From assembly GCA_017305815.1 (NCBI GenBank), contig JAFKJZ010000184.1:1-10773 (forward strand): a DNA stretch of 10,773 nucleotides. The letters are read 5' to 3'. Positions 6,371 to 10,773 of this stretch are shown one piece after another. Below the pieces are notes generated by a model. The model saw only the letters and a list, made by a program, of their open reading frames with translations, searched no databases and was not told the DNA's origin. The stretch comes from Hyphomicrobiales bacterium. Lineage in GTDB: Bacteria; Pseudomonadota; Alphaproteobacteria; Rhizobiales; Kaistiaceae. Each line of letters opens with the position of its first letter. The first letter of the stretch is position 1. Both the position numbers and the translations under genes were made by a program.

Positions 6371-7428
6371 ACGCGATCGGCAAGCTTGGCGGCAAGGCGC
6401 TCGATCAGTTGCGCCTTGTCGCGATCGGCAGCGCTGTTCCAGCGATCGAGATTGGCCTTGGCGAGCTCAGCCGCCGCGACAAAGCCATCGGGCGGGTCGA
6501 TGAGCCGCGCCCGGATTCGCAGGGCGGCCTCATCCGGCCTGGCCGGATCGATCAAAAGACCGGAGGCCCCCAGCGCTTCGCGAAACACCTTGATGTCGGC
6601 CACGATGGTGGCCAGCCCGCCCTGCTGCGCTTCGAGCGGCGCGAGGCCGAGGCCCTCGTCATGCGAGGTGGTGATCAGCGCATGCGCGGCGGCGATCAAT
6701 TCGCGAACGCGGTCGGCGGGCTGATAGCCGTGCAACGTCACATGCGGCAATGCCTTCAGCGCCTCGACCTCATTGCCCCAGCCCAGGCGGCCGACGATGT
6801 CGAGCCGGGCATCGACGCCGGCCGCCTGCAGCGCGGCGGCGACGGCCGCGGCGGCGCGGAGGTTCTTGCGTGGTTCGACCGTGCCGATCGCGATCAGCCG
6901 AAGCGCCTGCCCCTTCGACCAGATACGAGCCCGGCCAGCCTGATGGGCGATGCCGAAGACATCGCGGACGCATGGCCGATAGAGCGAAATCTCCGCATCC
7001 GGCCGGGCGAAGCGGGAGACCTCGTCGCGGGTGGTTTCGGAATTGACGAGCAGCCACGGCAGACGGCGCAAGGCGAAACGAAATGCTGGCGCCATATAGG
7101 TTTGGGCGCGCCAGTTCAGATCCTGCTTCCGTGTCAGCAGGAAGGTGTCATGAATGTAGGGAATGACGCGATCCCCGAACAGCGACACGGGGATCGACGG
7201 CGGAAAGCCCGGACAGAGCGCCAGCGAGCGCCGATTGGCCGCGAGCCGCGCGGGGAGCCGGACCGTCTGGGCCACAATCATGCCGCGCGTGCCGGAGGCG
7301 CGCAGAGGCTCCACCGGAAGCGGCGCAAGCGCTTCGGCAGAAAAGAGTTCGAGCGTAATCCGTTCCAGCCCCGTCACGTAGCGGCCGAGATGGCTCTCGT
7401 CGACATGGATGACGGGGGACTGCGCCAT
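6367..7428 (-). CDS. Glycosyltransferase family 4 (GT-B fold), EPS assembly
   Basis: A protein of 353 residues. Motifs: YIHDTF (91-96), VNSETTRDEV (128-137), IGTVEPRKNL (181-190) opening the donor domain, IVGRLGWGNE (about 211-220), and EX7E at Glu258 and Glu266 (EGLGLAPLE). The VEPRKNL form groups it loosely with mannosyltransferase-like GT4 enzymes, but the donor is not certain. It is the second gene of an operon: its ATG lies 5 bases after the stop of the Wzz-type gene, with no clear ribosome-binding site, which points to translational coupling. A TTG at 7437, overlapping the upstream stop, is an alternative start adding three residues. The stop codon shares four bases with the convergent GH10 stop, so the two genes leave no room for a terminator between them. 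Confidence 0.87.
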   Translation of the reverse strand: MAQSPVIHVDESHLGRYVTGLERITLELFSAEALAPLPVEPLRASGTRGMIVAQTVRLPARLAANRRSLALCPGFPPSIPVSLFGDRVIPYIHDTFLLTRKQDLNWRAQTYMAPAFRFALRRLPWLLVNSETTRDEVSRFARPDAEISLYRPCVRDVFGIAHQAGRARIWSKGQALRLIAIGTVEPRKNLRAAAAVAAALQAAGVDARLDIVGRLGWGNEVEALKALPHVTLHGYQPADRVRELIAAAHALITTSHDEGLGLAPLEAQQGGLATIVADIKVFREALGASGLLIDPARPDEAALRIRARLIDPPDGFVAAAELAKANLDRWNSAADRDKAQLIERLAAKLADRV

Positions 7429-7433
7429 GGCGA

Positions 7434-9626
7434 TCAAGCCGTCGCGGTCGCGGGGGGCGCATCGTCGACGACGACCGACGTCGCCCGGGCCGCCACCATG
7501 CCTCGCAGGTCCGGCACGAGGCGGCGAAGATCGGCGAACATGGAGCGGATCTCCGGAGAATCCGCCTCCTCGGCATCGACGACCATGACGACGTCGTCGG
7601 CGATATCGACCAGGGAACGGAACAGGGCCGGCGGACAGGAGGGGCCGAGATCGACCACGACGCGCTCGAACCCATCCGCCACGTCGCGGATCGTCTCGAC
7701 CAGGCGTTCGCCATGAAAGCCGATCTGGTGGCGCAGGCGCGCGCTCGCGGCGGGCAGAAGCACGATGGAGGCGCCCTCGAGCCGACTGCCGATGGCGTCA
7801 GCCTCGGCGTGACGGAGATCGAGATCGAGAATGCCGGAGACGTCGCGGCCGAGAAGCGAGGAACCCGTCGTCACCGCGCCGCTATTGGCATCGATCAGCA
7901 GCGTCTCGGCCGACTGCTCCGCCATGACGCGGGCCAGGCCATAGGCCACGGCGGCGATCGCGCCGCTGGCGGCGGTTCCGAACAGGACATGCACCGCCGG
8001 CCCCTCCGTATCGGCCGGCTTCATCAGTTGGTCGGCGAGCGACTGGAAGGCAGGCCGGGAGTCGACGGCAACGCCGCCCATCAGTTCTCCGGCCGCCTCC
8101 TCGGTCACCACGTCGCCGCTCGCCAGCGACCCGGGAACGCCGATTTCGGCAAGCACATTGCCGGGCTCGGGCGGGGCGGGACGGGCTTCCGGCAGTTCAG
8201 CTTTTGGCCCGGCCGCGTCATCGACGAGATGAAGCGCGGGCGCTCCCTGGGGACGGTCCAGGCGCGAACGACCACGATAGAGCGCGAGGGCGAAGCCGAC
8301 GCCGAGACCGCCGATGCCGGCCAGTCCCAGGATGATCTTCTTGCGCGGCCAGGAGGGATAGAGCGGCACCTGCGCCGGGCTGATGATGCGCGCGTCGGAA
8401 ACCTGGAGATTCTCCTGCAGCCCGGTCTCCTGCGCGCGGGCGACGAAGGCGCGGTAGACGTCACGACGGATCGTCGCCTCGCCTTCGAGATCGCGAAGCG
8501 CGATGCTGGCGTCGCTCGTCTGGCTCACTTTGTTCGTCGCGGCGGCCAGCGCCGCGGCGGAACTCGCCACCTGCGACTTGGCGAGGTCCGCGTCGACGCG
8601 GGCGCGCGCCACCATCGTGTCGAGCTCCTGCTTGATCAGGCCGCGGCTGCGGGCGATGTCGGCATCGATCGCCTGCATGCGCGGATGGCGATCGCCGAGC
8701 GTCTGCTGCAATTCGGCCTGCTGCCGCAGCGCCAGCGCATACTCGACCTTCAGGCGGCCGAGCACGGGGGAATCCACGGACGAAAGCGCCGAGGCGAGAT
8801 CGCCGCCGCCCGAACGTGCGATGGCGTCGAGCTTTGCCAGGCGGCTGGAAGCCTCGTCGGCCTTGAGCCGCGCCGTAACGTTCGCCTCGTTCAACTGCTT
8901 CAGCGTCTGCTCGTCGACCGGTCGCCCGTCGACCTGGACGACGTTGTTCTCGCGGCGATAGGCCTCGACGCGGTCCTCGGCCTCGCGCGCCTTGGCCTTC
9001 AGGTCGTCGATCTGCCGGGCAATCAGGATATTGGCCTGGCGCGCGGCGTTCTGCTTGGCCTCGGTGAGACTGGCGATGAAGGCGTCGGCGACCGCGTTCG
9101 AAAGCCGGGCCGACTTCTCCGCCGAAGTCGAGGAGACGATGACGTCGATGACATAGGTCTGGGCGCCGCGCTCGGCGCGGACATGGCGCGCGAAGGAATT
9201 CATCACGGCGTCCAGATCGGCCGGACTGCCGGTGCCGCCGAATTCGGGATCATCGATGAGATGCTCCCGTTCGACCACCTTGCGCAGCGTGCCGGTGGCG
9301 GTGACGAGATCGACCTGCGTCTCGATCCAGCTCAGATCGACGCCCTGGGTCGGGCGCACCACTTCCTCGCCGACGAGCTGCTTGTCGCGCGGATCGAGCA
9401 GCACGCGGGCCGTCGCCTGATAGACCTTGTCGGCCAGATAGGAATAGGCGAACCCGGCGCCGACGAAGAGCGCGGCGACCAGCAGGATCAGCAGGACCTG
9501 GCGGCGCAGCATCGCCAGCAGCATGGAGAGGTCAATGGAATCCGAGGCGGCGGAATCGAACGCTCCGCCGGCTTCGCCCGCCGGATCGGAGGGGCGACTC
9601 ATCGAGAAGTTTGCCTTGGCCGCCAT
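7434..9626 (-). CDS. Wzz/GumC/ExoP-type polysaccharide co-polymerase with degenerate kinase domain
   Basis: A protein of 730 residues with the plan of a polysaccharide co-polymerase (PCP-2a type), which sets polymer length and links synthesis to export. From the N-terminus: a Wzz domain starting near residue 30 (DLSMLLAMLRRQ), a first membrane helix (about 44-64), a long periplasmic part rich in heptad-like helices (about 200-390), the Pro-rich SPAQVPLYPSWPRK segment (about 416-429) before a second membrane helix (about 431-449), a Pro/Ala/Glu linker, and a cytoplasmic P-loop ATPase-like domain (about 545-730). In that domain the Walker A region reads FGTAASGAIAAV (549-560), lacking Gly-Lys-Ser/Thr; LLIDAN (576-581) and VVVDLGPS (656-663) remain as the A' and B strands. 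There is no Tyr-rich C-terminal tail. It therefore probably cannot autophosphorylate like ExoP/Wzc. ATG 9626 follows GGAAG; ATG 9602 is the alternative, and the frame extends to 9692 without support. It is the first gene of an operon with GT4. Confidence 0.9.
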   Translation of the reverse strand: MAAKANFSMSRPSDPAGEAGGAFDSAASDSIDLSMLLAMLRRQVLLILLVAALFVGAGFAYSYLADKVYQATARVLLDPRDKQLVGEEVVRPTQGVDLSWIETQVDLVTATGTLRKVVEREHLIDDPEFGGTGSPADLDAVMNSFARHVRAERGAQTYVIDVIVSSTSAEKSARLSNAVADAFIASLTEAKQNAARQANILIARQIDDLKAKAREAEDRVEAYRRENNVVQVDGRPVDEQTLKQLNEANVTARLKADEASSRLAKLDAIARSGGGDLASALSSVDSPVLGRLKVEYALALRQQAELQQTLGDRHPRMQAIDADIARSRGLIKQELDTMVARARVDADLAKSQVASSAAALAAATNKVSQTSDASIALRDLEGEATIRRDVYRAFVARAQETGLQENLQVSDARIISPAQVPLYPSWPRKKIILGLAGIGGLGVGFALALYRGRSRLDRPQGAPALHLVDDAAGPKAELPEARPAPPEPGNVLAEIGVPGSLASGDVVTEEAAGELMGGVAVDSRPAFQSLADQLMKPADTEGPAVHVLFGTAASGAIAAVAYGLARVMAEQSAETLLIDANSGAVTTGSSLLGRDVSGILDLDLRHAEADAIGSRLEGASIVLLPAASARLRHQIGFHGERLVETIRDVADGFERVVVDLGPSCPPALFRSLVDIADDVVMVVDAEEADSPEIRSMFADLRRLVPDLRGMVAARATSVVVDDAPPATATA

Positions 9627-9711
9627 TGTCTTCCATGGACGAGGATGGAATCCGCACGCCTTACGGATCGCCGGCCCGCAGGTCCGACCCAATGACTATG
9701 GAGACGCGCGA

Positions 9712-9727
9712 TTAAGGATACCTAAAC
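9712..9727 (+). promoter_or_regulatory. CtrA-like candidate site (TTAA-N7-TAAAC)
   Basis: TTAA, seven bases, then TAAAC differs at one position from the alphaproteobacterial CtrA consensus TTAA-N7-TTAAC. It lies about 86 bases upstream of the Wzz-type start. CtrA controls cell-cycle and envelope genes in this class. A site this short can arise by chance, so this is tentative. Confidence 0.2.
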
Positions 9728-9749
9728 GTTGATTTGAGGCCGCGTCACG

Positions 9750-9769
9750 GCGATTTGTTCATGAATCGC
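9750..9769. promoter_or_regulatory. Dyad symmetry, candidate operator
   Basis: GCGATT and AATCGC form a perfect 6-base inverted repeat separated by 8 bases (TGTTCATG), in the divergent region between the Wzz-type and acyltransferase genes. A half-turn-spaced dyad between divergent promoters could bind a dimeric regulator. Nothing else identifies it. Confidence 0.25.
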
Positions 9770-9949
9770 GCAGCCGCCTGTCTTCCCCGCGCGACGAAAG
9801 ATCAGTCCTCGCGTTCACGGACTCGTCGCTTGCTTTTTGCACGCGGGATGAAACGGTTAACGCTATCGCCAGAAACAGGGACGCGTCGGGCGGGAATGGG
9901 CCTATAGCTCGTGCGCGCGCAACCCTGCGCAACGGACAAGTTCTCAGGC

Positions 9950-10773
9950 ATGGTGACGACCTCCCCTCGGAGAGACAGGCATATCGAGGCACTACGCGGT
10001 TTGGCCTGCGTGCTGCTCGTCGCCTACCACGTCATCGGCAATGACCCGCAGCACGGGATGCACATCGCCGGACACAATGGCTGGCGGCTCTTCACCGAGC
10101 TATTCATCCACATCCGCATGCCGCTGTTCTCGTTCCTGTCCGGATACGTGTTCCAGGCTTATGTCGCCGACCGCGCGGCGCTGTCCGTCGCCTTCGGCAA
10201 GAAGCTGCGCCGGATCGGCATCCCCTTCGTGGTCGTCTCCACCCTGTTCTATTTCTGCTTTGGCCTGATCAACCACGATTTCTCGCAACCGATCTGGCAG
10301 ATCTACCTTCTGCCCTACGAGCACTACTGGTATCTGCAGGCAACCATGCTGATGATGGCAGCACTGCTTACCGGAAACTATATCGCCGGGAGGCATTCCC
10401 GCGCCTTCATGACGGCGCTGTTTCCAGTCGCCTGCGCCATCTTCGTCGCCGCGCCGACCTTCAATCCCGACCTGTTCGCCATCGGCTCGGCGTTCTATCT
10501 CCTGCCCTATTTCCTGCTCGGCCAATTGCTGCGGGTCTGGTCTCTCAACGCGCGGATCGGCGACGTGCCGGCGCGACGGCGCCTCGTGACAGCCCTTTTC
10601 GGGCTGGCCGTGGCCGTGCTGTTCCTGCTCAATCTCGGACAGTATGAAGGCTGGAACGGGCTGAACTTCGCCCGCCAGTCCACCTTCGGGCTCCTGTTCG
10701 GGCTGGCCGCCTGCCTGTTTCTCTTCTTCAGTCGCCTGACCTGGCAGCCGCTCGAATTCGTCGGCGGCTATTC
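9950..10773 (+). CDS. Membrane acyltransferase (acyltransferase 3 family), cut by window edge
   Basis: The frame is open from ATG 9950 to the window end, giving 274 residues; full members have about 330-400. The start fits the family: RHIEALRGLACVLLVAYH (10-27) matches the opening signature, with His27 as the likely catalytic histidine. PLFSFLSGYVF (58-68), KKLRRIGIPF (84-93) and HYWYLQATML (125-134) follow in the expected order. Several hydrophobic segments (about 95-107, 131-143, 155-168, 182-195, 213-229, 246-260) fit the multi-pass fold. Such proteins, like ExoZ of succinoglycan synthesis, move acetyl or other acyl groups onto envelope or exported sugars; O-acylation of the polymer made here is inferred from the context. 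The ribosome-binding site is weak (GGACAAG, 9 bases before the ATG). The gene diverges from the Wzz-type gene and may be the first of a plus-strand operon outside the window. Confidence 0.87.
   Translation, partial: MVTTSPRRDRHIEALRGLACVLLVAYHVIGNDPQHGMHIAGHNGWRLFTELFIHIRMPLFSFLSGYVFQAYVADRAALSVAFGKKLRRIGIPFVVVSTLFYFCFGLINHDFSQPIWQIYLLPYEHYWYLQATMLMMAALLTGNYIAGRHSRAFMTALFPVACAIFVAAPTFNPDLFAIGSAFYLLPYFLLGQLLRVWSLNARIGDVPARRRLVTALFGLAVAVLFLLNLGQYEGWNGLNFARQSTFGLLFGLAACLFLFFSRLTWQPLEFVGGY

Larger units (their letters stand above)
9627..9949. promoter_or_regulatory. 323-base divergent regulatory region between Wzz-type and acyltransferase genes
   Basis: No gene is supported here. The region is less GC-rich than its surroundings and must carry promoters for both flanking genes. 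Seen in it: TTAA-N7-TAAAC at 9712-9727; a dyad GCGATT-N8-AATCGC at 9750-9769; a weak plus-strand candidate around TTGCAC (9837-9842) and GCTATC (9862-9867); and TTAAC at 9857-9861. No -35/-10 pair is convincing. Reading frames that cross it have no family resemblance. Confidence 0.5.

Noticed and set aside
6409..7716. Plus-strand open frame of 435 codons opposite the third GT4 gene
   Set aside because: It is a shadow of the minus-strand GT4 and Wzz coding sequence, with no motif or ribosome-binding site.
7713..9695. Plus-strand open frame of 660 codons opposite the Wzz-type gene
   Set aside because: The minus strand carries Wzz membrane helices, coiled-coil stretches and ATPase-like strands; the plus frame has Arg/Gly/Ala-rich sequence and no family resemblance.
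9759..9992. Small minus-strand frame of 77 codons in the region before the acyltransferase
   Set aside because: It overlaps the acyltransferase start, has no recognisable domain and no clear ribosome-binding site. A real small gene cannot be fully excluded.

Overview
The window is GC-rich (roughly two thirds G+C by eye) with dense genes on both strands. The proteins fit an alphaproteobacterium, most likely of the order Hyphomicrobiales (Rhizobiales); genus and species cannot be fixed from the sequence. It reads as part of an exopolysaccharide or capsule biosynthesis locus. No tRNA, rRNA, CRISPR array, transposase or phage gene was found.

Layout, left to right. (1) 1-400, minus: N-terminal part of an S-adenosylhomocysteine hydrolase-like enzyme carrying motifs of the short archaeal/Thermotoga type. 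Upstream of it lie an AT-rich promoter-like stretch and a hairpin of the intergenic-repeat kind (470-498). (2) 524-1996, minus: a protein with a degenerate formyltransferase-like N-terminus and a GINT1-N-type beta-propeller. (3) 2074-3144, plus: a GT4 glycosyltransferase, divergent from (2). (4) 3149-4345 and 4358-5140, both minus: a GT4 glycosyltransferase and a WecG/TagA/CpsF (GT26) glycosyltransferase, forming a two-gene operon read GT26 then GT4. (5) 5261-6370, plus: a Tat-exported GH10 glycoside hydrolase, divergent from the GT26 gene. (6) 6367-7428 and 7434-9626, both minus: a GT4 glycosyltransferase and a large Wzz/GumC/ExoP-type chain-length protein, forming an operon read Wzz then GT4. 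(7) 9950 to the end, plus: a membrane acyltransferase (acyltransferase 3 family), cut by the window edge, divergent from the Wzz gene across a 323-base regulatory region.

How the genes may work together (inference): the GT26 and three GT4 enzymes would build a repeat unit on a lipid carrier in the cytoplasm. The acyltransferase would decorate it, the Wzz-type protein would control polymer length and export, and the exported GH10 enzyme would cut or trim the polymer in the periplasm. The initiating phosphoglycosyltransferase, flippase (Wzx), polymerase (Wzy) and outer-membrane exporter (Wza) are not in the window and may lie beyond its edges.

Most unusual points: the cytoplasmic ATPase/kinase-like domain of the Wzz protein has lost its Walker A lysine; the GH10 enzyme keeps its catalytic pair but has changed the residues that recognise xylose at the -2 subsite; and a propeller protein of unclear chemistry sits among the glycosyltransferases.
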